This document shows positions 32,759-42,371 of a stretch of 64,000 nucleotides of DNA, one piece after another (the stretch's first letter is position 1; the number at the start of each line of letters is the position of its first letter). Under the pieces are notes generated by a model. It did not search any database. It had not been told where the DNA came from and worked only from the letters and a program-made list of their open reading frames with translations. Both the position numbers and the translations under genes were made by a program. Source of the stretch: JAXIPB01 sp045403155. GTDB lineage: Bacteria; Actinomycetota; Actinomycetes; Mycobacteriales; Micromonosporaceae. The stretch spans positions 6,188 to 70,187 of the forward strand of contig JAXIPB010000104.1 of assembly GCA_045403155.1 (NCBI GenBank), written 5' to 3'.

Positions 32759-33910
32759 TCAGACCGTCGCCCCGTTGGTCAGCAACCGGCCGGACCGAGC
32801 GCCGTCGGCGAGCAACTGATGGGCCAGGCGCCGGTAGGTCCCCGCGACGGTTCCCCACGACATCGCCGGCGCGAGCCGGCGGGCCTCGTCGGACATACGC
32901 CGGGCCAGGTCCAGATCGGTGAGGACGCGGTACATGGCGTCGCCGATCGCCGGTCCGTCGTAGTGCGGCACCAGGATCCCCGCTCCGCTGGAGAGCACCT
33001 CGACGGCGTGGGGAAATCTCGTTGCGATGACTGGCTTTCCCGCGGCGATGGCCTCGACCAGGACGCCCGATGTCACCTGTTCACGCGAGTCGTACGGCAG
33101 GAGCACGACACTTGCCTGGCGGACCATGGCGGCCAGCGCCTGCTCATCGAGGTAGGCGCCTGGGAAGCTCACCAGGTTCGACACTCCGCCCGCCTTGGCC
33201 CGCAGGCCGAGCTGCAGCCGGTACCGCTCGCCCTGCCGCATCCGCACCCGCGGATGGGTCTGGCCGGCCACGACGTAGCGGGGGAGGGGACGGAGCCGCC
33301 GGATCCGCTGGAGCCCGTCGACGGCCCACTCGATGCCCTTGCCCGGGCCGAGCAGTCCCCAGGTGAGGATCAACGGCCGCTCGCCGTCCAGCGGCGAGAT
33401 CGAGCTGCGGATATCGGCGCCGTGCGGGATGACAGAAACCTTGGTCGAGTCGACGCGGTATCCGCGGATGAGGCGGTCCTGCGCGGCGACGGTCATGGTG
33501 ACGACCGCGTCGGCGGCCGCGACGACCCGTTCGAGCGTCTGGCGCTGGTGTGGTGTCGGTTCGGCCAGGACGGTGTGGGCCACGACGATGACCGGAATCC
33601 GCACGGCCTCGAGCACTTCGAGCACGTCCTCACCATCGGCCCCGCTGTATATGCCGTACTCGTGCTGGACGATCGCCACATCGAAGGTGTTGAGGGTCGC
33701 CGCGGCGCGCGCCGCGCGTCCGGCCGTGCGGTCGAGGTGGGCGACCACATGAGGCCTGGCAGACCTGGTCGGCCCGTCGACCACGCGTACGACGCCGCCC
33801 CCGTCGCCCGAGCCGGGCGTCGTCAGGCTGCGAAGCATCGCGTCCGAGAACGTCGCGAGGCCGCACTGCGTCGGCGGATACGTACTGAGAAGGCCATAGG
33901 CGACAGACAA
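32759..33910 (-). CDS. GT4-type glycosyltransferase
   Basis: 383 aa, ATG 33910. GT-B fold: N-terminal half with LLSTYPPTQCGLATFSDAM and VAIVQHEYGIYSG; C-terminal nucleotide-sugar domain with VIPHGADI, LTWGLLGPGKGIEWAVDGL, and SGVLVEAIAAGKPVIATRFP (the ExxxxGxPVxA motif). GT4 enzymes are retaining transferases. The opening 'STYPPxxCGLATF' is typical of transferases clustered with GH130 proteins. It heads the minus-strand operon, facing the divergent glycosyltransferase across a ~200-base region. Confidence 0.9.
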   Translation of the reverse strand: MSVAYGLLSTYPPTQCGLATFSDAMLRSLTTPGSGDGGGVVRVVDGPTRSARPHVVAHLDRTAGRAARAAATLNTFDVAIVQHEYGIYSGADGEDVLEVLEAVRIPVIVVAHTVLAEPTPHQRQTLERVVAAADAVVTMTVAAQDRLIRGYRVDSTKVSVIPHGADIRSSISPLDGERPLILTWGLLGPGKGIEWAVDGLQRIRRLRPLPRYVVAGQTHPRVRMRQGERYRLQLGLRAKAGGVSNLVSFPGAYLDEQALAAMVRQASVVLLPYDSREQVTSGVLVEAIAAGKPVIATRFPHAVEVLSSGAGILVPHYDGPAIGDAMYRVLTDLDLARRMSDEARRLAPAMSWGTVAGTYRRLAHQLLADGARSGRLLTNGATV

Positions 33911-34118
33911 CAGGAAACCGCCTTCCGGTGGGCACAGGCCGACCGGTCATCGAGCGTGTCGGGTCGTCGTCCCGCTGGCCGACTCGTTCACTCCGCCGGC
34001 ATGCACGCCGCGGGACTTTGAACCCGCAGGCTGGCTGGGGCTCGTGCCACTATAGCACGCCCGATCGGAACCCTCGCACATCCACTGTGGACAATCGTTT
34101 TCGCGGTAGGGTGTGGCC

Positions 34119-35135
34119 ATGAGATTGGCAGTGCTCGGTCCTGTGGCGTGGCGCACACCGCCGAGAGCCTACGGCCCATGGGAGAGCGTCGTCTCCCTGC
34201 TCGTCGATGGCCTCGTCGCCCGTGGCGTCGATGTGACGCTCTTCGCCACCCTCGACTCAGAGACATCGGCAGAACTGGATGGGGTCTGCACCCATCCGTA
34301 CGGCGAGGACCCGTCCATGGACGGCCGGATCTGGGAGGCGCTGCACACGGCCCACTGCCTGGGCCGCAGCGGTGAGTTCGATCTCGTGCACAACCACCTC
34401 GACTGGCTGCCGCTGGCGATGAGCCGGTTCTCGTCCTGCCCCATGGTCACCACGATCCACGGATTCGGCGACAGCCGGATCCTGCCCGCGTACGCGCGGG
34501 CCCGGTCCGCGTTCGTGTCCATCTCCGACGCCGACCGGTCACCGCGGCTGCGGTACGAGGCCACCGTGCACCATGGCGTCGATGAGCGCCAGTGGCCGTT
34601 CGCGGCAACCGGCGGCGACCACCTTGTGAGTTTCGGGCGGATTCATCCGGACAAGGCCACCGCGGATGCTATCGAGATCGCCCGCCTCTGCGACATGCGG
34701 CTCGTCATCGGAGGACCGGTCCAGGATGCTCCGTACTACCGGGAAATGGTGGAGCCGCACATCGACGGCAACCGCGTGACGTACCTCGGCAACGTGGGCG
34801 GCGCGGACCGGGCTCGTGTCCTGGGCGGTGCGGCCGCGCTGCTGCATCCCCTGGGTTTCGCCGAACCGTTCGGCCTTTCCGTCGTCGAGTCCATGATGTG
34901 CGGCACACCGGTCGTGGCGTACCGTCGCGGTGCGTTGCCCGAGATCGTCGACGACGGACGCACCGGCTTCCTCGTCGACGATGTCCATTCCGCGGTGGCG
35001 GCGGTGCAGGCGGTGCTGCGGATGGATCGCGGGGTCGTCGCCGCCACGGCGCGTCGACGCTTCTCCGTCGACCGGATGGTCGACGAGTACCTCGCCGTAT
35101 ATGAGCGCGTGATTGAACATCCTCAGTTTGCTTAG
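34119..35135 (+). CDS. GT4-type glycosyltransferase
   Basis: 338 aa from ATG 34119; TAGGGT (34107-34112) lies 6 bases upstream, suggesting a leaderless mRNA. N-terminal domain RLAVLGPVAWRTPPRAYGPW and LVHNHLDWLPLAM; C-terminal domain VSFGRIHPDKATADAIEI and PFGLSVVESMMCGTPVVAY (EX7E-like). Resembles bacterial transferases of the 'avidin-like' or glycogen/mannan-type group with PRxYGPWE near the N-terminus. Divergent from the GT4/GH130 operon, so it probably serves the same glycan pathway. Confidence 0.9.
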   Translation: MRLAVLGPVAWRTPPRAYGPWESVVSLLVDGLVARGVDVTLFATLDSETSAELDGVCTHPYGEDPSMDGRIWEALHTAHCLGRSGEFDLVHNHLDWLPLAMSRFSSCPMVTTIHGFGDSRILPAYARARSAFVSISDADRSPRLRYEATVHHGVDERQWPFAATGGDHLVSFGRIHPDKATADAIEIARLCDMRLVIGGPVQDAPYYREMVEPHIDGNRVTYLGNVGGADRARVLGGAAALLHPLGFAEPFGLSVVESMMCGTPVVAYRRGALPEIVDDGRTGFLVDDVHSAVAAVQAVLRMDRGVVAATARRRFSVDRMVDEYLAVYERVIEHPQFA

Positions 35136-35266
35136 GGCCGGCTGGCTGATGCGGCGGCTACCGGCTTGTGGCCGATTGGGTGCACGGTAAGCTCCGATGC
35201 GCCGGCTGGCCTGGTCATCGGCGGGCCTGGTGTCGGCCGGGTTGGGGCCCGTTGAGAGGAGCGGCT

Positions 35267-35623
35267 GTGACGAGGACAACGACGAAGGTGTTGGCCGGCG
35301 TCGCCGTCGCCGCTCTCGCCGCCGCAGGCGTGGCCGCCGCCGTGAATTATCGCCGGGGGCAGAATCCCGATCGCGAGCAACGCGCCCATCTGGATGAGCT
35401 GGATGCCCGGCTCGATGTGGCCGAGAGACTCGGGAGCGAAACCCCAGCGGGCGGCATCGGGCGGATCCTCGATGGCCTTCAGCGCAATCGTGGTATCTCG
35501 GTGGGGCGCTTACGGAGTTGGATCGCCGGAATGAGGCAGGGGACGTTGAGCCCGGAGCAGGCGATCGGGGCCGAGAGCGACTTCGGCACCTTGGAACGGG
35601 AGGCGGATCAGGGCGGAGTGTAG
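35267..35623 (+). CDS. small single-pass membrane protein
   Basis: 118 aa from GTG 35267 (GAGAGGAG upstream). One membrane helix near the N-terminus (VLAGVAVAALAAAGVAAAV), then a cytoplasmic or external charged, helical domain (REQRAHLDELDARLDVAERL, IGRILDGLQRNRGISV). No family recognised. Located between the glycosyltransferase and the convergent desaturase; stops are 26 bases apart. Confidence 0.6.
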   Translation: MTRTTTKVLAGVAVAALAAAGVAAAVNYRRGQNPDREQRAHLDELDARLDVAERLGSETPAGGIGRILDGLQRNRGISVGRLRSWIAGMRQGTLSPEQAIGAESDFGTLEREADQGGV

Positions 35624-35649
35624 GCCCGTCGTATGGGTACGACCCCTCT

Positions 35650-36639
35650 CTAACGCGACGGCCCGACGACAGGACGAATGCCTTCCGGGCTGGTAAGGCG
35701 TCGTGCCTCGAATCGTTGCGGCACCGGCCAACGCACGTCGAATACCCAGCCGGCCTTCTCGAGGAGCCGGATGAGTCTGGCGGACGGGTCCAGCTGGCCG
35801 CGAAGGACGCCGTGTCGGGCGCAGGTGGGGTCGGCGTGGTGGGAGTTGTGCCAGCTCTCCCCGAACGAGATGATCGCCAGCGGCCAGAAGTTGGCGGCGC
35901 GGTCGTCGGCGCGCGTGGCGAACGGGCGTTGCCCGTACACGTGACAGATCGAGTTGATCGACCAGGTGACGTGGTGCAACAGGGCGATGCGGACCAGGCT
36001 CGCCCAGAAGAACGCGGTCAGCGCGCCGTACCACGACCAGGTCAGCAATCCGCCCAGCACCGGCGGGGCGAGCACGGACACCACGGCGAGCGTTGGGAAC
36101 AGTCGGTCCACCCTGCTGATGTCGCGGTCGGCGATCAGGTCCGGGGCGACGCGGGCCCGATTGGTGGACTGTCGCCGGAACAGCCAGCCGCAATGGGCGA
36201 AGAACAGCCCCTTGGCGAGCCCGGCGACGGTAGTGCCGTAGCGCCATGGGGAGTGTGGGTCGCCCTCGCGGTCGGCGTAGGCGTGGTGGCGTCGGTGGTC
36301 GGCGACCCATTGAATGATTGCGCCTTCCATCGATAGTGATCCGGCCACGGCCAGGGTGACCCGCAGCCAACGCACGGCTTTGAACGAACCGTGGGTAATG
36401 TGGCGGTGCAAGCCAACGGCCACGCCGAAACCGGTCGCGACGTATGCCACGAGGCCGATGGTCAAGTCCAACCAGGACAGACCCCGGCCCCAGGCAATTG
36501 GCACGGCCGCAACCAGCGCCAGGAATGGAACGACCACGCCCACAGCGAGCGCGGCCAGAGCCGAGCGTGGCAATGGCTCTTCCAACATCGGTTGACCGAC
36601 TGCGGACGGTGCCCTACCGGGCAGATCAACGACAACCAT
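35650..36639 (-). CDS. acyl-CoA delta-9-type fatty acid desaturase
   Basis: 329 aa; the track of the protein from ATG 36639 includes a ~25-aa N-terminal extension. Four membrane helices. His boxes: GLHRHITHGSF (HxxxxH), VADHRRHHAYADREGDPHSP (HxxHH), and GESWHNSHHADP (HxxHH), the stearoyl-CoA desaturase pattern including the GDPHSPW signature. It makes monounsaturated fatty acids. Different subfamily from the desaturase at 29784-30845, so the organism has two desaturation routes. Confidence 0.92.
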   Translation of the reverse strand: MVVVDLPGRAPSAVGQPMLEEPLPRSALAALAVGVVVPFLALVAAVPIAWGRGLSWLDLTIGLVAYVATGFGVAVGLHRHITHGSFKAVRWLRVTLAVAGSLSMEGAIIQWVADHRRHHAYADREGDPHSPWRYGTTVAGLAKGLFFAHCGWLFRRQSTNRARVAPDLIADRDISRVDRLFPTLAVVSVLAPPVLGGLLTWSWYGALTAFFWASLVRIALLHHVTWSINSICHVYGQRPFATRADDRAANFWPLAIISFGESWHNSHHADPTCARHGVLRGQLDPSARLIRLLEKAGWVFDVRWPVPQRFEARRLTSPEGIRPVVGPSR

Positions 36640-36880
36640 CTCCGAGGCCCTTCAGGTCGCGCCGCTGCGTGCGGCTGACCGCCAGGGTCCGGAGCGCAAC
36701 TTGAAGGCAGCGGTGACGCACCGCGCCGTTTCCAGGATAGACCGTGAACGTTGAAGGCGTCGGCACGCGGCGAGGAAGCCGCGACCTGCACTCGCGTCAG
36801 TTACCCCGCTACGCGCCGGCCGAACCCGTATATGTGTCGGTTTATGTGTTATGGCCGCAAATTCCGTACGACATTGTGTG

Positions 36881-38308
36881 TCACACACGGGTCCGAGCCG
36901 AAAAGGCTGCGGCACCTGACGGCCGGGCGGGTGCCGCGGCGCCGATACGGCCCCCTCGGCCGGAACGCGACCTCACCGATGGCGCCGCGGCCGGTGACTC
37001 GGCGCCGGCGCGAGGCCCGGCAGAGGAAGAGGGCTTCGCGGCGCGACGTGAACGGCCATGCCGCGACGGTTCGGACGCGGTCGGATCGTCGAGCCGTGGT
37101 GTGATGAACGACCGCTGGCCCGGGGCGAGTCGGGTGAGCAGCGGATGGCCGGGGCGAAGTCGCGTGGTCGTCGGCGCGATGCCAGCCCTGCGGGCCAGCG
37201 CGCGCACGTCGCCGATCTGGTCGTCGGTCACCAGCGTGACCACTGTTCCATGCGCGCCGGCGCGGGCCGTTCGGCCGGAACGATGCAAGTACGCCTTGTG
37301 CTCGATCGGCGGATCGGCGTGAATGACGAGAGTGACGTCGTTGACGTGGATGCCGCGGGCTGCGATGTCTGTGGCAACCAGCGTCTTCGCGCTGCCGTCG
37401 GAGAAGGCGAGCAGGTTGCGACTGCGCGCGTTTTGGGCCAGGTTGCCGTGTAGCTCCACGGCCGGCACCCCGGCGGCGATGAGCCTTCGGGTCAATGTCT
37501 TCGCCCCGTGTTTGGTGCGGGTGAACACCAGCGTGCGACCCGGCGCGGCCACGAGGTCGACCAGGACGGGCAGCCGGTCGTCATGGCTCACATGCAATAC
37601 ATGGTGCGACGTCTCCGCCAGCGGTGTCGGCGACGAGTCGACGCTGTGGGTAATGGGGTCGGTGAGGTACCGCCGCACGAGGACGTCGACCTGGCCGTCG
37701 AGCGTCGCGGAGAACAGCAGACGCTGGCCGGATCGCGGGGTCTGATCGAGGAGTCGCCGAACGACGGGCAGGAAGCCGAGGTCGGCCATGTGATCGGCCT
37801 CGTCAAGCACGGTGATCTCGACTGCGTCGAGGTGTGCGTGGCCCGCCTTGACGTGGTCGGCGAGCCGGCCGGGGCAGGCAACGAGGATGTCCACGCCTGC
37901 GCGAAGGCCGGAGATCTGGGGGTTCGGGCTCACTCCACCGAAGACGGTCAGAGTGCGCAGTGACATCGCCTTGGCCAGCGGGGCGATCGCCGCCTCGATC
38001 TGGGTAACGAGCTCGCGAGTGGGCGCGAGGATCAGTGCCCGCGGGCGACCGGGCCGTCGCGGCGAGGTGGAGGCGGCCAGCCGGATGATCAAGGGCAGCG
38101 CGAATGCGTAGGTCTTGCCCGAGCCGGTTCGTCCCCGGCCGAGCACGTCACGTCCGGCCAGCGTGTCGGGCAGCGTCGCAGTTTGGATTGGGAATGGCAT
38201 GGTGATGCCGCCTGCGGCGAGCGCCGAGGTGAGTGCGGCGGGCACGCCGAGGTTGGTGAAGGTGGTAGGGGTCGATGGGGGTGTGGTGTGGGGGCGGCGT
38301 GCCGCCAT
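36881..38308 (-). CDS. DEAD-box ATP-dependent RNA helicase
   Basis: 475 aa from ATG 38308 (GGAG 5 bases upstream; a longer frame to 38389 lacks a good site). Motifs in order: Q motif FTNLGVPAALTSAL with PFPIQTATLP, I GRGRTGSGKT, Ia PTRELVTQ, Ib CPGRLADH, II LDEADHMADLG, III FSATLDG, IV LVFTRTKHGAK, V VATDIAARGIHV, VI HRSGRTARAG. A basic, Ser/Pro/Ala-rich tail of ~80 residues follows, typical for RNA binding. A -10-like TAGACT on the minus strand near 38425 would give a ~110-base leader, as often seen in cold-regulated helicases (inference). Confidence 0.94.
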   Translation of the reverse strand: MAARRPHTTPPSTPTTFTNLGVPAALTSALAAGGITMPFPIQTATLPDTLAGRDVLGRGRTGSGKTYAFALPLIIRLAASTSPRRPGRPRALILAPTRELVTQIEAAIAPLAKAMSLRTLTVFGGVSPNPQISGLRAGVDILVACPGRLADHVKAGHAHLDAVEITVLDEADHMADLGFLPVVRRLLDQTPRSGQRLLFSATLDGQVDVLVRRYLTDPITHSVDSSPTPLAETSHHVLHVSHDDRLPVLVDLVAAPGRTLVFTRTKHGAKTLTRRLIAAGVPAVELHGNLAQNARSRNLLAFSDGSAKTLVATDIAARGIHVNDVTLVIHADPPIEHKAYLHRSGRTARAGAHGTVVTLVTDDQIGDVRALARRAGIAPTTTRLRPGHPLLTRLAPGQRSFITPRLDDPTASEPSRHGRSRRAAKPSSSAGPRAGAESPAAAPSVRSRSGRGGRIGAAAPARPSGAAAFSARTRV

Positions 38309-38458
38309 GAATTCTCCGAACGTGGAAGGGTCGTCCTGCCCGGCGCAGACCTGTCCGGTCGCGGCGCGTGGTGGTCGACATTCAGACACGGCCCGAGGCA
38401 GAACTGTGCGGGCCGCGTCTCTAGTCTACCCGATCCGTCCGGCGAGCCGCCTCGCCCC

Positions 38459-39493
38459 TCACCCTGTGCGGCGACGGCGAACGCTCGTACGGACCGTGGA
38501 CTCGCGCACAACAAGCTCGGGCTTGAAGACGACGTGCCGGTGTTCATGGTGCCCCGGATCGTTCGCTTCCTCCAGCAACAGCTCGGCTGCGGTGCGGCCG
38601 AGCTGCTCCCGCGGCTGCCGGATGGACGACAGCGGCACGGCGGCGGCGGCCGCGAAGTCGATGTCGTCGTACCCGATGATCGCCACGTCCCGCGGAACCC
38701 GTACCCCGCGCAGGGTCATCTCTTGCAGGACGCCAAGCGCGAGAAGGTCGTTGGCGCAGAACACCGCAGTCGGGCGATCCGCCGGCGGCAGATCCGCGAT
38801 CCCTTCGCCGGCCCGCCGGCCGGCGGCCACGCTGAGATTGGGTGTGTCGATGATGCGTAGGTCCTCGCCATCGCCGGCGAACATCGCGGAGAACCCTCGA
38901 CGCCGATCGGCGACCTGCTGGATGGTGATGGGACCACCCACAAAGGCGACCCGACGGTGACCGATGTCACGCAGATGGGCGCCGGCGAGTTGGCCGCCGA
39001 GTACGTCGTCGACGGCCACGGAGCAGCGGTTGCGCTGTCCGCTGCCGCGGTCGACGAGCACCACCGGTATGCCTCGACGTACGAACTGCTGCAGTCGGGA
39101 GTCTCGCCCGTCGTCGACCGGCGTGATGAGCACGCCCTTGACCCGCTGCTCCTCGAGGAGGTCAAGATGGCGCCCCTCACGCGCTTCGCTCTCCCCGCTG
39201 TTGCACACGACGGCCACTGCACCGGCGGCCTCTATTGCCTCCTCAGCGCCGCGCACCACATCGGTGAAGAACGGATTGGCCACGTCGAGCACGACGATAG
39301 CGACGGTGCGGCTGCGGCCCGCGCGAAGTTGCCGGGCCGGGTCGTTGCGAACGTAGCCGAGCTTCTTGATCGCATCGATGACGCGCCGACGGGTCGGCTC
39401 GGAGACCACCTCCGGACGGTTGAGCACATTGCTCACCGTGCCCAAGGACACGCCCGCCTGACGTGCGACCTCCTTAATGCTCGTCGCGTCCAT
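38459..39493 (-). CDS. rhaR: LacI-family regulator of the L-rhamnose locus
   Basis: 344 aa, ATG 39493. N-terminal DNA-binding headpiece ATSIKEVARQAGVSLGTVSN followed by hinge VLNRPEVVSEPTRRRVIDAI, then a periplasmic-binding-like sensor domain (VDRGSGQRNRCSVAVDDVLG, FVGGPITIQQVADRRRGF, GYDDIDFAAAAAVPLSSIRQP). Divergent from the rhamnose import and catabolism operon, with matching palindromes between them, so it most likely represses that operon and itself until rhamnose or a derivative binds. The symbol is by context. Confidence 0.9.
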   Translation of the reverse strand: MDATSIKEVARQAGVSLGTVSNVLNRPEVVSEPTRRRVIDAIKKLGYVRNDPARQLRAGRSRTVAIVVLDVANPFFTDVVRGAEEAIEAAGAVAVVCNSGESEAREGRHLDLLEEQRVKGVLITPVDDGRDSRLQQFVRRGIPVVLVDRGSGQRNRCSVAVDDVLGGQLAGAHLRDIGHRRVAFVGGPITIQQVADRRRGFSAMFAGDGEDLRIIDTPNLSVAAGRRAGEGIADLPPADRPTAVFCANDLLALGVLQEMTLRGVRVPRDVAIIGYDDIDFAAAAAVPLSSIRQPREQLGRTAAELLLEEANDPGHHEHRHVVFKPELVVRESTVRTSVRRRRTG

Positions 39494-39562
39494 CGCTCCT
39501 CATCTGCTAGCCCGGCAGCAGCGCGCGGACCCCCCAGCCGGTAGAACTACGGTACGGCATGC

Positions 39563-39714
39563 TGAAACGTGTCAAGAAGCCATACGGCCTTGATCCACCA
39601 CCAGCAGCGCGCATTTGTCTGCGTGGTAACGGTCCGGTAACATGATCAAGAACTCTTGACGCGGCTCCGGGCCGCCTCCTATCGTTTTCGTAGCTGAAGT
39701 GGTGAATCGTTTCA
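39563..39714 (+). promoter_or_regulatory. rhamnose operon control region: promoter and two LacI-type operators
   Basis: TGAAACGTGTCA (39563-39574) and TGAATCGTTTCA (39703-39714) each match the LacI-type palindrome TGAAACGTTTCA at 11 of 12 positions or nearly so. Between them a promoter fits: TTGACG (39656-39661), 18-base spacer, TATCGT (39680-39685). The second operator would sit just after the start point. TCAAGA-ac-TCTTGA (39646-39659) is a further perfect inverted repeat overlapping the -35 box. The first operator lies 70 bases before the regulator gene and suits autoregulation. Confidence 0.75.
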
Positions 39715-39747
39715 ACAACCTCGGGCGAGACGGCAAGTGGGGTCAAC

Positions 39748-41325
39748 GTGGTCGAACCGTCACACGCGGGGCACGAACCGGTGATCAGCCTGCGTGGCGT
39801 CGGCAAGTCGTTCGGCGCCGTCGTGGCGTTGCGCGACGTGCACCTCGACCTTTACCCGGGCGAGATTCACGCCCTGGTCGGAGAGAACGGCGCGGGGAAG
39901 TCGACGCTGGCGAAGATGCTGGCCGGCGTGCACAGCCCGGACGTGGGGCTACTCATTCTGGACGGCACACCGGCGAGCTTCAGCGGCCCGGCGGCCGCTC
40001 GGGAGGCCGGCGTCGCGGTGATCTACCAGGAGCCGACGCTGTTCCCCGACCTGTCGGTGGCCGAGAACATCTTCATGGGCCGCCAGCCGCTGCGCGGCGA
40101 GGGTCGTCTGGATCGCCGAATCGACCGACGCATCGACCGACGAATTGACACTGCGGCAATGCGGCGTCGTGCCGGCGAGTTGTTCGCCCGCCTCGGTGTC
40201 CAGCTGGATCCGAGTCGGCCCGCCCGCGGGCTGTCCATCGCCGACCAGCAGCTCGTCGAGATCGCCAAGGCGCTCTCCATGGAGGCTCGGATCCTGGTTA
40301 TGGACGAGCCGACGGCGGCGCTGTCCGGCGTCGAGGTGGACCGGCTCTTCAGCGTCGCTCGTTCGCTTCGGGCCAACGGTGTGGCGGTGTTGTTCATCTC
40401 GCACCGGCTCAACGAGGTCTTCGCGCTGTGCCAGCGGATCACCGTGATGCGAGATGGCGGCTGGGTCTCGACCGACCTGGTCGCGACGACCAATGTGGAC
40501 CACGTCGTGCGGCGTATGGTGGGACGCGAGGTGTCCTCACTCTATCCCAAACGGAAAACCGATCCGGGCGAGGTTAACGGAGGACCCGGACCTCCTCTCC
40601 TGGACGTGCGCGGGTTGACCAGCCGTGGCGTGTTCAGCGACGTGAGCTTCAGCGTCCGCTCCGGTGAGATCGTCGGCCTGGCCGGCCTGGTCGGCGCGGG
40701 CCGCAGCGAGGTCATCCGCTCCATCTTCGGCATCGACACATACGACGAGGGCGAGGTTTGGGTCGCCGGCGACCGGCTTCGGCCGAACAGCCCGGCTGCG
40801 GCGATCGCGGCCGGCGTCGCCCTCATCCCCGAGGATCGGCGGCAGCAGGGTCTGGTGATGCCGCTGTCGGTGGAGCGCAACGCGACGCTCGCCCGGCGCT
40901 GGTCGCTGAGCCGTCTCGGGTTGCTCGGCCGGGCGGCGGAGCGACGGGAGGCGCAGCTGTGGTCCAAGCGCCTGCACGTCAAGGCCGCCAGCCTGAGTGA
41001 CCCGGTCTCCACACTGTCCGGCGGCAACCAGCAGAAGGTCGTCATCGCGAAGTGGCTCGCCACGGCGCCGCGAGTCTTGCTCGTTGACGAACCGACGCGC
41101 GGCATCGATGTGGGGACCAAGGCCGAGGTACACCATCTGCTCTCGCAGCTCGCCGCGGACGGTGTCGCCGTGCTCATGGTCTCCAGCGAACTGCCGGAGG
41201 TGCTCGGCATGGCCGACCGCATCCTGGTGATGCACGAGGGCCGGCTCGTCGCCGAGCTGCCGCGTGATGGTGCCACCGAGGAGTCGGTGATGTTCGCGGC
41301 GACCGGGCATCGGGAGCGCACGTGA
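39748..41325 (+). CDS. rhaT: L-rhamnose ABC importer, tandem ATPase subunit
   Basis: 525 aa, GTG 39748. Two fused ATPase domains of the RbsA/XylG type: first with GENGAGKST, signature-like RGLSIADQQLVEIAKALS and DEPTAALS; second with GLVGAGRSE (no Lys, as usual), LSGGNQQKVVIAKWL and DEPTRGID. Residues ~111-125 contain a short tandem repeat DRRIDRRIDRRID encoded by 12-base repeats (40112-40149), absent from typical homologs. It powers uptake with the two permeases; the stop overlaps the next start (GTGA). Confidence 0.92.
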   Translation: MVEPSHAGHEPVISLRGVGKSFGAVVALRDVHLDLYPGEIHALVGENGAGKSTLAKMLAGVHSPDVGLLILDGTPASFSGPAAAREAGVAVIYQEPTLFPDLSVAENIFMGRQPLRGEGRLDRRIDRRIDRRIDTAAMRRRAGELFARLGVQLDPSRPARGLSIADQQLVEIAKALSMEARILVMDEPTAALSGVEVDRLFSVARSLRANGVAVLFISHRLNEVFALCQRITVMRDGGWVSTDLVATTNVDHVVRRMVGREVSSLYPKRKTDPGEVNGGPGPPLLDVRGLTSRGVFSDVSFSVRSGEIVGLAGLVGAGRSEVIRSIFGIDTYDEGEVWVAGDRLRPNSPAAAIAAGVALIPEDRRQQGLVMPLSVERNATLARRWSLSRLGLLGRAAERREAQLWSKRLHVKAASLSDPVSTLSGGNQQKVVIAKWLATAPRVLLVDEPTRGIDVGTKAEVHHLLSQLAADGVAVLMVSSELPEVLGMADRILVMHEGRLVAELPRDGATEESVMFAATGHRERT

Positions 41326-42371
41326 CTCGCGTGGCCTTACCACCTCAGACGGATGCCCCGACACCAGTCGTCAGCGGCGCGACGAGAGTCGCGCACCGCT
41401 GGTTCGTCGCGCGCGAGCTCGGCATCGTGCTGGCCATCACGCTCCTCGTCGTGGCGACCACAGCAGTCAATCCGCGCTTCATCTCGGCGCAGAGCATCAA
41501 GGACCTGCTGCTCGGGTTCACCATCCTCGCGATCGTCGCCGTCGGGCAGGCCGTCGTCATCATCACCCGCAATGTCGACCTGTCGGTCGGCTCTGTCCTG
41601 GGGCTGTCCGCGTTCGCCACCGGCAGCCTGTTCCTGGCCGCGCCCGCGATTCCGATCCCGGTGGCGGTCGTGATCGGGACGGCGCTCGGGGCCGCCTGCG
41701 GAGTCGTCAATGGGGCGTTGATCTCCGCGATCCGGGTACCCGCGCTCGTCGTCACACTCGGCACGCTCTACGTGTTTCGCGGCATCGACTACACCTGGGC
41801 CACGGGGCGGCAGATCAACGCCGCGGACATGCCCGTCGGTTTCCTACGGATGGGCACCGCCGCCGTGCTCGGCGTGCCCGTGCTGACCATGTTCGCGATC
41901 GCGGTCGTGCTGGTGGCCGGGTTCTACCTTCGCTCCTACCGCTCGGGCCGGGAGCTCTACGCCATCGGGTCCGATCCCGACGCGGCCCGGCTCTCCGGCA
42001 TCCCCGTGGGTCGGCGCGTCTTCGCCGCGTTCGTGACCAGTGGAGCGCTGGCCGGTCTGGCCGGCGTGCTCTACGCCGCCCGCTTCGGGACCCTCGACGC
42101 AAATGCCGGCATCAACTCGGAACTCAATGTCGTCGCGGCCGTCGTCGTCGGCGGCGTCGCCATCTTCGGCGGCAGCGGCTCGGTCTACGGCGCCGCCCTC
42201 GGCGCGGTGTTGCTGACGACGATCGGCGCCGCTCTGCCCTCCCTCGGCGTCAACCCGTTCTGGCAGCGGGCGGCAGTCGGCGCGCTGCTGCTCGCCGCGA
42301 TCGGCCTGGATCGTGCCCTCGCTGTACGGGTGGCGAGCCGCCTGAAGGGACGGAGGGCACGTGGCAACTGA
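41322..42371 (+). CDS. rhaP: L-rhamnose ABC importer permease 1
   Basis: 349 aa, GTG 41322 overlapping the ATPase stop by 4 bases. RbsC-type (BPD_transp_2) permease with 8-10 helices. Conserved family blocks: VGQAVVIITRNVDLSVGS, VNGALISAIRVPALVVTLGT, YAIGSDPDAARLSGIPVGR (the ATPase contact EAA-like loop) and NVVAAVVVGGVAIFGGSGSV. Forms a heterodimer with the next permease; this two-permease layout is typical of rhamnose importers first described in rhizobia. Confidence 0.92.
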   Translation: MTRVALPPQTDAPTPVVSGATRVAHRWFVARELGIVLAITLLVVATTAVNPRFISAQSIKDLLLGFTILAIVAVGQAVVIITRNVDLSVGSVLGLSAFATGSLFLAAPAIPIPVAVVIGTALGAACGVVNGALISAIRVPALVVTLGTLYVFRGIDYTWATGRQINAADMPVGFLRMGTAAVLGVPVLTMFAIAVVLVAGFYLRSYRSGRELYAIGSDPDAARLSGIPVGRRVFAAFVTSGALAGLAGVLYAARFGTLDANAGINSELNVVAAVVVGGVAIFGGSGSVYGAALGAVLLTTIGAALPSLGVNPFWQRAAVGALLLAAIGLDRALAVRVASRLKGRRARGN

